64,000 nt of DNA from Agrostemma githago (GCA_958450325.1 OY288257.1:58853938-58917937); one strand, 5' to 3'; positions 45,355 through 56,934 are shown, numbered from the stretch's first letter. Notes: generated by a model not told the origin, from the letters alone. A program made the numbers and translations.

Positions 45355-48300
45355 TAGAGAGGGTGAGGACGTGCGATCAACCTCCCCGCCTAGGGTTTCC
45401 TCCGCCTACCGGCTCTGTCCGCGGCCGCCGATCGTCGCCGCCGGTCAGGGGGTCGCCGCCATCTCTTCAGCCTCCAGGTGTGGTCCGTTTTTTTGTGGGT
45501 CGGGGTCTTCTTCTGCTGCTGTTAGCGTTCGTTTGTGGGTCGGGGTTTTTTGTGGGTCCGTTTTTTTTGTGGTTCGTTGCTGCTCTCTGCCGGTGCCCTG
45601 TTCCCGTCGCCGCCGCTCTCTTGGTTGCCGACTCTTGCTGTCCCTCCTTCCCCTCCTTCTCCCCCCCTCCGACCAGGGGGTCGTCTTTTGCCGGCAGTTT
45701 CTTCGGGTTTTCCTCCCCTGTTTCTCCTCTGCCGACGCTGCCTGGTGCTCGGGTTCCGGCCGCCGGTGCTGGTTTTCTTCCCTCTGCTGCCTCCGGCTAC
45801 CTCCTCTGTCTTCTCCATCTGCTGGTCTTTTTCCTTTTGCCCGGAGTCACGTTGCTGCTGGTTTCCGTTGTTTTCGTCGTCGGTTACCGACCTTGCTGCT
45901 TCCTCGGCTGTGTTTTCGTCGGTTCCCCTGTTTGGCCTGTGTTTTTATGGCTCCGACCAGCCTCGCCTCTGGGCTTTTCTCAGGCCTGCTGTTTCCTTTC
46001 TTGTCGTTTTCTGTTTTTGCTTTCTGTGGGTTCCCTGTTTCTCTCTTTGTTGCTGCTTGGTTTTCCGTCTTGGGTGTTACTGGTTTCGGTAACGGTTTGT
46101 TGCTGCTCGTTTTTCTTTGGTGCTGCTTGTGGGTTTGTGGGTCTTTTTTTTGGGGTTTTCGGACTTCGGGTCTGTGCTTGCCCCTGTTTTCTTTTGTGCT
46201 TCTGCTTTGTGGGTTGCTTGCTTCGCTTTCCCATGCCTCCTTCAGTTCGCTTTCATTGTCCCTTCGTTGGTCTTTCTAACTGTCAGGATGGTTGTGGAAA
46301 GGGTCTAACCAAACAATCACTGCTCGTTCACTTGCAAAAACGCCATTTTTGTGCCGAGGCTCAGGTATTAACGCGACAAACCCTCTCCAGTAGCTTGTCT
46401 TTCTACTCTTCGGCTGAGGTCACCTTTAAGCGTATGGGTATTTGGTTGTGTGGTGTTTGCCTGTCGACTCATACGCTCTCTTCTCGTTGTCGGCATGGGG
46501 CGGGGGATTTTGTTGAGGCGCCTGATTGTGGGGATGGGTTCGTTCGGTTTATCCTGTATGACCTTCCTCGCCCCGTTCCGTCCCCTGTTCCATCAGTGGG
46601 AGGTATTGACCAGGACTTGCTCCCTTGCCTTTCTTTGACTTCTCTTGATCGTTTGCTCTCTAAGGGGTTGCGCACGGTTAAATCTATCCCCCCTAGGTGT
46701 CGACTTGGATTCGCGCGGGTTTTGAAGGAGGCCCTGGATGATGTCGTTGGCTCTCCTTTTGATATTTCTCGTTGGGTTTCCTTGTTAGTCTTACCTCTTT
46801 GTGTTTTGAAGATCTTTGCCCCGAGGAGTAGTTTGGAGTGTAGAACTGCTATTAGACGTAAACGTCAGGAAGAGGCTATTACCGGAGCTGTTCGCACTTG
46901 GGGAGTGCCCGGGGGGAAGTTGTTGCTCTTGCGCGAAGCCCTAGCGGAGGTCTCCCCTTCTTTTTGTGCGGAGGAGGAGCTTGACTTAGGTGAGCTCAAC
47001 ATCCGTCAGTGCCGTAAGAAGATTTCTGATGGTCATTACACGGCCGCCGTTCGTGTTCTTTCCTCCTCTGATGCTACCCTTCGAGCCCTCCAGGATAAGC
47101 ATCCGGCTGCTCTTCCTCCTTCCCTTCCGTCTGAGCCTTCTGGCCACTGTCTTGTTGCGTCAGTGTCTGTTGTTTTGGACATGATTCGGAGCTTCCCCCG
47201 AGGCACGTCTTGTGGGAGAGATGGGTTTCGGGCCCAACACCTGCTGGATTGTTTGAGTGGTGCTGCTATTGCCATTTCTGATGATCTGATTGCCTCTATC
47301 GCTCGGGTGGTCAACCTTTTTCTCGAGGGGAAGTGCCCGCAGGTGTTAGGTGAGTACATCGCCAGTGCTCCGCTCACTCCGCTTGTTAAGCCAGGGGGAG
47401 GGGTCCGTCCTATTGCTGTGGGCACCATCTGGAGGCGCCTTGTCTCCAAGGTTGGTGCTTAATTGGTTGGCCCATCTTTAGGTGACTATTTTGAGGGCCT
47501 TCAATTCGGGGTAGGTGTTTCTACCGGGGGTGAGGCTATTCTGCATTCCTTGAACCGCCTTGTAGAAAATCGGGGCGCTGATGTGGGTCTCTCCATGTTA
47601 CTTGTCGATTTCCAGAATGCCTTTAACTTGGTTGACAGGGAGACTATGCTGAGAGAGGTCCGCCGTCAGTGTCCTGCCCTCTCCTGCTGGGTTGAGTTTT
47701 GCTATTCCAGTCCCGCTAGGCTCTACTACGGGGAGCACTGCCTCCGCTCTTGCCAGGGGGTCCAGCAGGGTGACCCCTTAGGCCCCCTCCTTTTCTCCCT
47801 CGTTCTGCACCCCCTGGTTTGTAGGATCAGGGACTCCTTTGACCTTTGCTTTCAGGCTTGGTACCTTGATGATGGTACTATTCTCGGGGACACGCTTGTT
47901 GTGGGAAAGGTTCTCCAGATGATTATGGATGAGGGCCCCCGTTCTGGCCTCCATCTCAACGTAACTAAAACGGATGTTTTCTGGCCTATCGAAGACCCGA
48001 GGAGTAGGGTTGCTGGTGTTTTCCCCACCACTATTGCCAGACCCTTGGATGGTGTTAAGGTTCTGGGGGGGCCGGTCAGCGTGTGCCCAGCTTTCAGTGG
48101 CGTTCTTGTTTCGAAGAGGGTCGCCCGTACTATAGAGCTCATGGACTTGGTTGCTACGATTGAGGATCCCCAGTGTGAGTTACTTCTTCTCCGGGCATGC
48201 ACAGGTATTTCTAAGTTATACTTTGCTTTGCGCACTTGCCCTCCCCGTGCTTTTGGGTCGGCCCACCTTTCTTTTGACACTGCGCTCCGATCTAGTCTTG

Positions 48301-49417
48301 AGCGTATTGTCACGGCGTCTGGACCCGGTTTCGGGGAGTGGCAGTGGCGGCTGGCCACCCTCCCCTTTTCTCTAGGGGGGCTTGGTGTTTTCGCCGCCTC
48401 TGATGTCCTGCACTTTGCCTTCCTTGCTTCTCGCCTCCAGTCTGCCGACTTGCAAGCTAAGATGCTTCGTCCCTCCGAGATCGCCTCTCCGGGATTTGCC
48501 TTTGAGTCTGCCTTGAGTAGGTTTGTTGAGGCTACCGGGTCCGACTTCTTGAGTAACCCCTCTGAGATCGCTGCCCCAAAACTTATGAAGAAATTGGCAG
48601 ATATATATTTCACGAGGGTTGCTTCAGCGGCGGAATCTGTTTTCTCCTTGACTCCTCGACAGGTTGCCCTGTGGAAATCTCAGCAGGGGGACCATTCTTC
48701 TGATTGGTTGAGGGCTGTCCCTATTACTGGGCTTGGGCAAACCATGAACGGTCGGACATATCACAGTGTGCTTAGCTACCGCCTGGGAGTCCCTTTGTTT
48801 CCGCCTTCTGGGACTTGCTCTTCCTGCTCCAGGGCCCTCAGAGAGGATATTTTTGGGGATCACGCGGTTTCCTGTGCTGGTACTGTAGGGATTAAGCATC
48901 GTCACAACCTTGTACGGGACACACTGTTGGATATTTGCTTCCGGACGGGGATCTCTGCAGGTAAGGAGGTGGAGATTGGCCTATGCGACGATAACGGCAA
49001 GCCCTTGCGACCTGCAGACCTCCTGCTCTACTCGTGGGACAGGGGGCGTGATGTTTGTGTTGACCTGACTGGGTCCTCTCCTTTGACCCAGTCTGGCTTG
49101 ACTTCTTTTGAGCCCGGACGGGTCGTTGCTGATGCTGCCCGTCGTAAGTGTGTCAAGTATCAGGCACGCTGCACGACGATTGGGTATGGTTTCTTACCTT
49201 TCTCCTTCTCCTCTCTCGGCGAGCTCGACACGGATGCTATTTCTCTGCTTCAGCGGATTCGGAAATTCGCCTTATCACAAGATGCTGGAGCGCGTGCCGC
49301 AGTTCATATTTTCACTAGAATTAGCTTTGTAATTGCTAAGGGAGTGGGGGCCCAGATAGTATCTCGGCTTCCCTCTAACTTCTTGTAATTTGTTCTGGTG
49401 TTTAATGCGAGTTCCGT

Positions 49418-49469
<52 letters not shown>

Positions 49470-49470
49470 T
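45354..49470 (+). mobile_element. Full-length LINE copy 2 with (TAA)n tail
   Basis: It begins right after a TAA run and has a pyrimidine-rich 5' UTR of about 880 bp, one long ORF (46233-49388), a 3' UTR of only about 30 bp and (TAA)n at 49418-49470. Only one in-frame stop is seen, so it is younger or better kept than the other copies. No target duplication can be scored because both flanks are TAA repeats. Confidence 0.85.
46233..49388 (+). pseudogene. LINE copy 2 ORF: Cys/His fingers, YLDD reverse transcriptase, restriction-like endonuclease
   Basis: The ATG at 46233 (MPPSVRF) is chosen because the upstream open frame is a T/C-rich leader and the family finger starts here. It gives 1051 codons. 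A C9/C17/C21-H33/H38 finger and a second C73-C76-H80-C86-H88 cluster come first. RT follows at about 440-660 (LLVDFQNAF with Asp459, QQGDPLGP 511-518, YLDD 544-547). The C-terminus has C862-x2-C865-x11-H877-x3-C881, RHN at 890-892, then PADL (927-930) and VDLT with Asp944. That order matches the CCHC / RHD / PD...D layout of restriction-like endonuclease LINEs (R2, R4 and relatives). No AP-endonuclease domain is visible. A TAA at 47460-47462 (codon 410) splits it; the other copy has a Phe codon there. Function would be target-primed reverse transcription. Confidence 0.8.
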
Positions 49471-49474
49471 CAAA

Positions 49475-49547
49475 GTTGCTGTGGTGTAGTGGTTATCACG
49501 TCTGCTTTACACGCAGTAGGTCCCCAGTTCGATCCTGGGCAGTAGCA
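49475..49547 (+). tRNA. trnV-UAC: tRNA-Val (anticodon UAC)
   Basis: A 73-nt cloverleaf is readable. The acceptor stem GTTGCTG pairs fully with CAGTAGC (two G:U). The D arm is GTGTAGTGGTTATCAC, the anticodon loop is TTTACAC with anticodon TAC, and the T arm is CCCAG-TTCGATC-CTGGG. The discriminator is A. One T:T mismatch closes the anticodon stem (TCTGC/GCAGT). A and B box sequences are intact and a TTTT pol III terminator follows at 49556-49559. No intron. It sits 4 bases after the TAA tail of LINE copy 2 and 13 bases before a truncated LINE, so it may be a displaced or chimeric copy instead of a normal locus. Confidence 0.85.
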
Positions 49548-49559
49548 ATTATCCCTTTT

Positions 49560-50351
49560 CAGTGGCGGCTTGCCACTCTTTTCTTTTCTTTTGGAGGGCT
49601 TGAGGTGTATGAAGCTAGAGATGTCCTTCATTATGCTTTTGTGGCATCTCGGCTGCAATCAGCGGGTTTGCAAGCCACGTTGCTTCGTGTTGCGGGTGTC
49701 TCAGACCCTGGCTCTGCTTTTGATGCGGCCTTGTGTGGGCTTAAGGAGGTTCTGGGTCCTGTTGTTTGTAATCCTAGTGAGATCGCTGCCCCCAAACTTA
49801 TGAAATTTTTGGCAGATATATATTTCACGAGGGTTGTTGCTACTGCAGAATCGAATTTCTCTTTGACCCCCCGTCAGGTTGCGTTGTGGAAGTCTCAGCA
49901 AGGCGATCATGCTACTGATTGGCTGCACGCTGTCTCTATTTCAGGGTTGGGTCAGAGTATGAACAGTCGGACATACCGCTGTGTGCTTAGCTATCGGTTG
50001 GACGTTCCTTTGTTTTCCGTGGCTGGGCCGTGTCCTGCCTGCTCTCGGGTTTTTGGCGACGATATTTATGGGGACTATGTTGTGTCTTGTGCGGGGGCTT
50101 TTGGTATAAAATATCGACATAACCTCGTTCGCGACACTCTTAAGGATATATGTTTCCGTTCTGGGGTCTCGGCAGGTAAGGAGGTCGATATTGGCCTGAT
50201 CGACGATCATAACAGATCCTTGCGTCCCGCAGATTTGTTGCTTTATTCGTGGGACAAGGGACGTGACGTATGCATGGATCTTACTGGGTCTTATTCTCTG
50301 ACTCAGTTCTTGCTCTCTGAATTCATGTCAGGTCGTGTTGTGGTCAACGCT
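49560..50351 (+). pseudogene. LINE copy 3, C-terminal fragment
   Basis: An open stretch from QWRLATLFFSFGGL to GRVVVNA, equal to the region after RT through the endonuclease of the 46233 ORF. It keeps CPACSRVFGDDIYGDYVVSC (the His of the CCHC is Tyr), YRHNLVRD, PADLLLYSWDKGRDVCMDLTG. It resembles copy 1 more than copy 2. The 5' side is truncated next to the tRNA; the 3' side joins an LTR scrap at 50352, so the TAA tail is missing. The frame stays open through the tRNA by chance. Confidence 0.8.
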
Positions 50352-50388
50352 TGTTGTGTGTCAAATTTGGACCATTTTTCCTCCCATT
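50352..50388 (+). repeat. 37-bp scrap of the solo-LTR start
   Basis: TGTTGTGTGTCAAATTTGG and the next 18 bases match the - strand start of the LTR at 43185-45227, then break off into gag sequence. Confidence 0.7.
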
Positions 50389-50615
50389 AGTAGCTTGGTA
50401 GGGACGACCAGAGCGAGTGAGGTGATTGCTAGCTAACGCCTTAGTTCTAACTTTTCGAACTTCCTCACTGGTGATGGGGACAACTTCCCCTTTGGAAAGG
50501 TATACATCATCCTGGTCATCGAACCAAATTTCGTTTACTTGAGGGGTAAAAGGAGAAATAAGGTGAGAGCAGCCGATCACTTCCCCAACAAAGATGGCAT
50601 TGGAACTGAAATGAT
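50389..50615 (-). pseudogene. Tat-type gag fragment
   Basis: On - it reads CSHLISPFTPQVNEIWFDDQDDVYLSKGEVVPITSEEVRK, clearly related to residues 405-450 of the gag at 15439-18003 but diverged. It lacks all flanking gag sequence. It starts exactly where the LTR scrap stops, so this is a rearranged junction. Confidence 0.75.
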
Positions 50616-50639
50616 TGTCTTAAACCCCTCCTAACATTC

Positions 50640-52950
50640 TCTCTACAAAAAATAATTAATTAAAAGGAAAAAGGTGCTCTCACATCCCCATCTCCATTCG
50701 ACGGTAATTTGATAGTAGTGTAAAATAATTAATAAAAACTTTACCTAAATTATTACCCTTAATTTCTTCAAATCAAAACTTGACTAGACCCGTAAACTCG
50801 ATTCGTTCGATCCATTTTATTAGGGTCATGAACCCGTTTTCAACCCGTAACTAGACATGGCAAACGGGTCAACCCGGGTCGGACCAGCTTTGGGTCAGGT
50901 TACTGTAACCCGTTTAACTTGATCATGATATGATCCATTAATTTAGGGTCGAAATCCGACCCATATGACCCGAGATCCGACCCCCTTGACAAGTTTATGC
51001 GTGAATGATACTTCGTAGTAGTAGAACAATTTTTTTTGGAAGGTAAATATGTCGTTTTACAAGGGAGGTCAAGATAACATATAAAACATTTTTCTTTTAG
51101 GTTTATGTTAGGAAGGATATATGGATAAATGTCAAGCGTTGATCTTATTTGATGGTAGGATTAGAGCAAATCCATTTAGTAGATCTGTTTCCGACTTTAG
51201 AGAGATTTAAGTTAGAAATGTGAGAAAGAAAATTCCAAAAAAGAAAAAAGAGGGTGCAAAAGATTATTGTGAATAAAAAACCCTCCCTCCTTAAAAACAC
51301 AAAACCTTAGCCTGCATAAATTTTTTGGGGCTATCACTAATATTATTAGTTTTATACGTATAATAATTGTCCTCTTCTTTTGGACAATTTTGTCCCCATC
51401 AATTGATGGGTTTTGCCCCCATCTTTTAGCAGAGATCTTGAATTTGTGATAGCGGAGAGGACGCGAAAGATCAGTACTTGTTCATCATATGGTATCTCGA
51501 TTCATCTCTGACTGTCGGTTACAATCTATATCAGGTTATATGAAATTGATTATCTTCAAAACCTTGGAAGATCCAAAAGTGAAAAGTTATACCATCAAAC
51601 AACGATATATTGAATAAGAATGTACAGACGCGGAGATCAAAATCTTTGATCAAAATCTTAGTGAGAGATCTTTGTTTAGATGAGAATTTATTTCCCTCAA
51701 ATTTTATAGTATTGTATCCGTTCAATTACGATATAAGTTGTAGATGTCGTATGACTTTTAATTAATGAAAAGATCTATTCGATATAAAAAAAAAAGTTAG
51801 GAGTATGAGAGGAGTAAAATACGAAAGATTGGAATCGAACGATCAATTGATCACATGGATGCACCATGTCGTATTTGCAATATTGCAGTGGACAAACTCA
51901 GCTCCTAATACAATACAAATAATAATCCAACACCCACGAAATTTCATTTTATAAACAAACAACAAAATCATACCAATATACTCCTTGTTACAAAATACCA
52001 AAACACTGAAAGTTCTCAACAACCCTCCTCTTCTGTTTCTCCTACATTTTCTAAATTGGGATTTTTCACGTAATAATTACTAGTTTAATTGGACACATTT
52101 TATTATTATCATAGAGGTTTCTTAGTTTATTGGTGAATATGAAAGTACATAGAACAATAGATTCTTTGTTCGATACTCTCTCGTTGCTATTGTAATGTAT
52201 TAAGCGTGTGTTTCATTACACTAAGAAAAATAAGACAGATTTTATTTACGATTCAATTTCACTTAATCACGTTAAATAGAGACCTCTCACGTAGTGAGAG
52301 TAATTTTTTAATATTATTTTTTTAATGGTATGTTCTCAACCCTAACATACTAAGACGGTACCTTTTTTTCAAAAATGTTACTTTCTTTTTCCAAACCGAA
52401 GATTTTGTAAAAGATGATTCATTTGAAATAAAACCATTACTTTTTAGATATTCTCGATCAAAGTTTATTCGGCTAAAATCATTTGACTGACCAAAATTTT
52501 CACCACAAATGGTGAAAATAGATTTCTAAAAGCTAATGAAGTTTAAAGTGAATATGTCTTATCATATTGGTTAAGATTAGGTAATATGTATTGTAATGCA
52601 ACTAAGTGCGCGCTTCATTAAACCATAAACACAACTAATAAATTTGAAAGAAAATGTATCTTCGAATCTTCATTAAACTAAAAAAAAGACTAATGAATTT
52701 GAAAGAAAAATTTCACGCATCTTCGAAACTCGTGACCAATCTAAAATACACTGGTAACATTTTTAATTTAGGATGATACACTTAAAGAAAGTGAAAAAAA
52801 ACTTAACGATAACTAGTATAATTATCCTCAATTATTCACGATCCTATTTTTTTTACTCCATATTCGCACCACAGTTGAGTTAACTCTCGTTCTTTTCCCA
52901 CTGCAGGGTGCTATTAGTGGAGCAACCTTACTTGTACAGTTGTACATACA
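50640..52950. other. Intergenic upstream of the lyase gene
   Basis: No gene is seen. About 50852-51000 has reiterated GGGTC/GACCC words beginning TAGACATGGCAAACGGG, probably a degraded hAT-type MITE without a clear duplication. The rest is AT-rich. Confidence 0.5.
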
Positions 52951-52955
52951 AGTAG

Positions 52956-52963
52956 TATAAATA
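52956..52963 (+). promoter_or_regulatory. TATA box of the lyase gene
   Basis: TATAAATA, 85 bp before the ATG at 53048, placing the transcript start near 52990. Confidence 0.65.
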
Positions 52964-53047
52964 GAAAGAAGAAAAGGAGATTACAGCAGCACAGACAAGA
53001 CATATATACAAGACATACATTCCAAAGTTCGTTGATAATCTCCTAAA

Positions 53048-54384
53048 ATGGCAACAAATGAGAGCAGCAGCATTATCGTGGTGGAGCGAAAGACAACAAT
53101 GCACCGACTGATAGAGGAGCACGGGTCAATCCTGATGCCGGGTGTCCAAGACGCCCTCTCGGCCTCTGTTGTTGAGAAGACCGGCTTCCACGCCGCCTTT
53201 GTCTCTGGTTACAGTGTCTCCGCCGCCATGCTTGGCTTGCCTGACTTTGGCCTACTCACGTATGTATCTACTCCCTCCTAAACACCCGCCCTTATAAATC
53301 CTTGCTTTTTCAATACCAAACACCCTAAGGTTTACATGTATATATGTATGTTGATGTAGGACAACGGAAGTTGTACAGGCCACTGCCAAAATTACGAAAG
53401 CTGCTCCAAACTTGTGTGTTATTGTTGACGGAGGTAACTTATAATGTTGTTGTTGCTTATATAATGTGTGTCTGGCGAGCACACGTTAGAATAAAAAAAA
53501 GTAATGAGATTTCAGTAGTTATAATGCTGTTAATGCTGTTTTCTAATAAGGATATGTATGATACATAGACACCGGTGGAGGGGGTCCTCTGAATGTCCAA
53601 AGATTCATCAGAGAGTTGATTGCCGCTGGTGCTAAGGGCGTCTTCCTTGAGGTGATCGAAATAATGTTTAATAATTACTGCAATACAATTTATTGATCAT
53701 TGCTGTACATACTAACTAACTATGATACAACCTCTTCATCAGGATCAAGTGTGGCCAAAGAAATGTGGTATGCACCAAAAATCCTTACTCTAATACTGTA
53801 ACATTTTGAGCTCCATCGCCCTCTATCTATATAGATTTAGATTTTAATTACATTTATTTTCAGGGCACATGCGTGGCAAAGCGGTTGTTCCGGCTGAGGA
53901 GCACGCCCTGAAAATTGCAGCGGCTAGAGAAGCTATTGGTGACTCGGACTTCTTCCTTGTGGCTAGGACAGACGCACGTGCACCTCACGGACTTGAGGAA
54001 GGAATCAGACGCGCTAACCTGTACAGGGAAGCGGGAGCTGATGCAACCTTTGTTGAGGCACCGGCTAACATCGATGAGTTGAAGGAGGTTTCATCCAAGA
54101 CACAAGGGTTGAGGATTGCCAATATGATCGAAGGAGGGAAGACTCCGTTGCACACACCCGAAGAGTTCAAGGAGATGGGTTTCCATCTGATTGCGCACTC
54201 CCTCACGGCTGTGTATGCTACTGCTCGCGCATTGGTTAACATCATGAAGATCTTGAAAGACAAGGGTACTACAAGGGATGACTTGGATCAGATGGCCACG
54301 TTTTCCGACTTCAATGACCTCATTAACTTGGAATCTTGGTATGAGATGGAGTCTAAGTTCAAGAGCTTTACACCAAAGGCCTGA
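53048..54384 (+). CDS. PDP: Petal death protein-like lyase/hydrolase (isocitrate lyase / PEP mutase superfamily)
   Basis: Five exons with GT-AG introns: 53048-53259, 53360-53433, 53569-53651, 53743-53767 and 53864-54384. They total 915 nt and code for 304 residues. The product reads as the carnation petal death protein family, which cleaves C-C bonds of oxaloacetate and 2-alkylmalates. Key parts: MPGVQDALSA near the start, the VDGDTGGGG metal-binding loop across the exon 2/3 junction, EDQVWPKKCGH (catalytic K-K-C-G-H loop) across exons 3-5, ARTDA and FVEAP strands, and a C-terminal helix region ending FKSFTPKA. Length is close to the family's roughly 315-320. ATG 53048 is the first Met after the TATA box. 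No targeting peptide is obvious, so cytosol is likely. The gene looks intact. Carboxyvinyl-carboxyphosphonate phosphorylmutase is the older generic name. Confidence 0.93.
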
Positions 54385-54495
54385 TGATGAATTGCCTGCC
54401 TTATTCATTCACAACAAATAATGGCTCTTTATTTTAAGTTCAAATTATCAAGTCTAATACTTCATCAGCATGATTGAATAATGGCTCTTTGCCTG

Positions 54496-54499
<4 letters not shown>

Positions 54500-54541
<42 letters not shown>
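54500..54541. repeat. (TA)n microsatellite
   Basis: About 21 TA units, 115 bp after the lyase stop codon, near duplicated AATAATGGCTCTTT and TGCCTGCCTTAT words. Confidence 0.95.
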
Positions 54542-54543
<2 letters not shown>

Positions 54544-54666
54544 AATAATCCAGTCTGCCTGGCTGCTATAGTTGCATCTTCTTCACATAAGTTTTATTCA
54601 AAAGTTTTATAAATGTATTCAATGCGGTATTAATGTTTGTTTCCCTGGCGGGTCTGTGTGATAACA

Positions 54667-55839
54667 TCCTCTATTTACTAAAAGAATAACAATTACTAAA
54701 CTTTTCCTTCCAAAATGCACCAATTTCTAAATAAAGAAGTAGGCATTCACAACATATTCAATGTCATTAATGACAAATTTATAGGAATAAATTTAGAAAT
54801 TTTATGATATGATTTTTTTAAATTTGTGACAAAAAAATAATTTTTATGAATTGCAATTTTATTTTCAAGATGAATTTTTTACTTTATTTTTTTTTAAATT
54901 ACAAAATACAAAGCAGTATATCATTAAACTCCTTATGAAAAAGTTTCACAAATTATAGAGAAAGAAATTTCCATTTTGTAAAAATATCATTTATTTACGA
55001 CATATTGTTTTCATATCGTTTTGATAAATATTGAGGAGAGAAGTATGACGGACTCGAGAAACATGAATGACATATTAAAAAAAAGAGTGGAGTAGTATTA
55101 ATGTTTGAATACACATTTTATGGTACTATTAGTTAAACTCTCTATTTTGATTAGTTTATTTTCAATTTATTTTCTCAAAACAAAATATTAAAATGAAAAA
55201 TATGAGAAAATAATGAATTGCTAATCAAAATTTATTTCGTATAAATTCCCTATATACTAAAAGAATAACAACTTTCCAAAATTTTCCCGCCAAAATGCAT
55301 TATTTCTAAAGATGAAAGTTAAACAAAGATTACTTTAAAAAATAGATTGGTAATCCATTACATTTCATCGATGATAATAAAATCATCAAAATGGTAAATT
55401 TATAGTATAGTCATTCTTAGCTTCACACTAGAAAAATATATTCGGTTCTTTTTCTAAATAACGTTTTTGTTTTTCGAGCTGAATCTTTGAACATTAATTT
55501 TTATAAAAATGTGAAAATAGTCCAATTTCTATTTCATAAAAAAAAATATATATGAGGGAAATTAAATGTCTCGAAATATGAGAATAACATAAATAAAAAT
55601 TTTCATCTAAACATATATTTATTAATTTTACTCATTACCTTAAGTGCTTATCAATTTGAAATTATTTTCTCAAAATTGAGGAAGGTAAACATTAATATAC
55701 CTCCAATTTAAAATCTTTAATTAGTATGCTACAAAGTATCTTTTATGTATACCGTGCATTTATGCACGGGGCCTATACTAGTAATCAACTAAACATTAAA
55801 CTTTTATATATACCGTATTGGGCACGGGGTCTATACTAG
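54667..55839 (+). mobile_element. Non-autonomous Helitron (outer)
   Basis: It starts TCCTCTATTTACTAAAAG after an A. It ends with a decayed hairpin region (ACCGTATTGGGCACGGGG), CTATACTAG and T. AT-rich, no genes; it contains the inner Helitron. Confidence 0.6.
55247..55781 (+). mobile_element. Non-autonomous Helitron (inner, 535 bp)
   Basis: It starts TCCCTATATACTAAAAG and has the 3' hairpin CCGTGCAT/ATGCACGG (55752-55769), then GGCCTATACTAG and T. It shares 5' and 3' ends with the outer copy, so the same family inserted into itself. Confidence 0.65.
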
Positions 55840-55841
55840 TT

Positions 55842-56930
55842 TGATAGTAAACAATATTCGCACAACTCACATCCATTCTATAGTCACATCACTGGTTATC
55901 GTATAAGACGGTCTTTCACCGTACCATGGTGCATTTGTATAACCGCTCCACCCTTTTATCCATAATAAATAAAGTTGTCTTTTCCTATTACACTATAATT
56001 TACGTTCTATAGAAATACCCCTCCATAATTCTATGTTCTTCCCATGACTTTTTGCAATCTTTTAGGTAACGACCATCTTTTTTTAGATTTATAAACATTT
56101 TTTTTAAAAAAATGTATACTGAACGTTCTTAATTTTGTACTTATTTACGGTTGTTGTTTGCTAAGTTTAACATCAAAGAGTCAAATAGAAAGAATACAAG
56201 ATACAGCCTTACAGGAGTAATGCAAAGGTCTGAGAACAAGATTATCATAATACAAAGGTCTTAGAACAAGATTATCGTAAGGCAAGTGCACATACTGCCA
56301 TGTACTCCATAATTATTGTTTCCATTATATTTAAAAGATGCAACACTTTTTAGAGTTTCTGAAGTTAGGTCTGATTCGATTTAGGATCCACTAACAAACA
56401 CTCGATGCAAAATGGTGCATTGGGGGCTGGCTGGCCGGCCGTGTGGGGTGAAAATAGGTGGTCAGGCAGGTGGGGACAGGGGGCCGGTCCACCCGTTGGA
56501 GGTACACCAGGGGCTGACCTGACGACTTTTTAGTATGTTCACACTGGTTGTTCTCACTGGATCCTATTTCGGTCTGATTCTGTTCAACGTCTTTCCAGCT
56601 CAAGTCCATAGCAACCTAACAGGGCCTCACAAGTAAAGGTATGACATACTCCATACCAACCATACGTACTTAAGGTCGGTCAAGCAGATTACATACTATT
56701 GTAAATCAAGTGTAGCAACTTCCCAGTAGTAAAATGTGTGGTTTTCCTAGGGGAGGATCTCTAACCGGAGGGAAGTGGTTCAGATTTCGATTGATACAAA
56801 GTAACTCTAAAATTGCAACAACAGAGTACACATCCAAAATTCTGAGACAAGAATGTGCATTTGTCTAAAGCCTTCAGACGAGAATAATAATAAAGAAAAC
56901 ATAAAAGAAACGCAACCAAACCAACTCGCA
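55842..56930. other. Intergenic between lyase and eL21 genes
   Basis: No gene recognised. The 3' UTR of eL21 must lie in its last part (below 56935). A G/C-richer stretch at 56400-56530 gives only a short Pro-rich frame without support. Confidence 0.5.
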
Positions 56931-56934
56931 AGTC

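Noticed and set aside
45363..46232. Long hydrophobic frame (about 290 codons) continuous with the LINE ORF
   Set aside because: It is a T/C-rich leader read in an open frame; the other frames are equally open and the family finger begins at MPPSVRF (46233).
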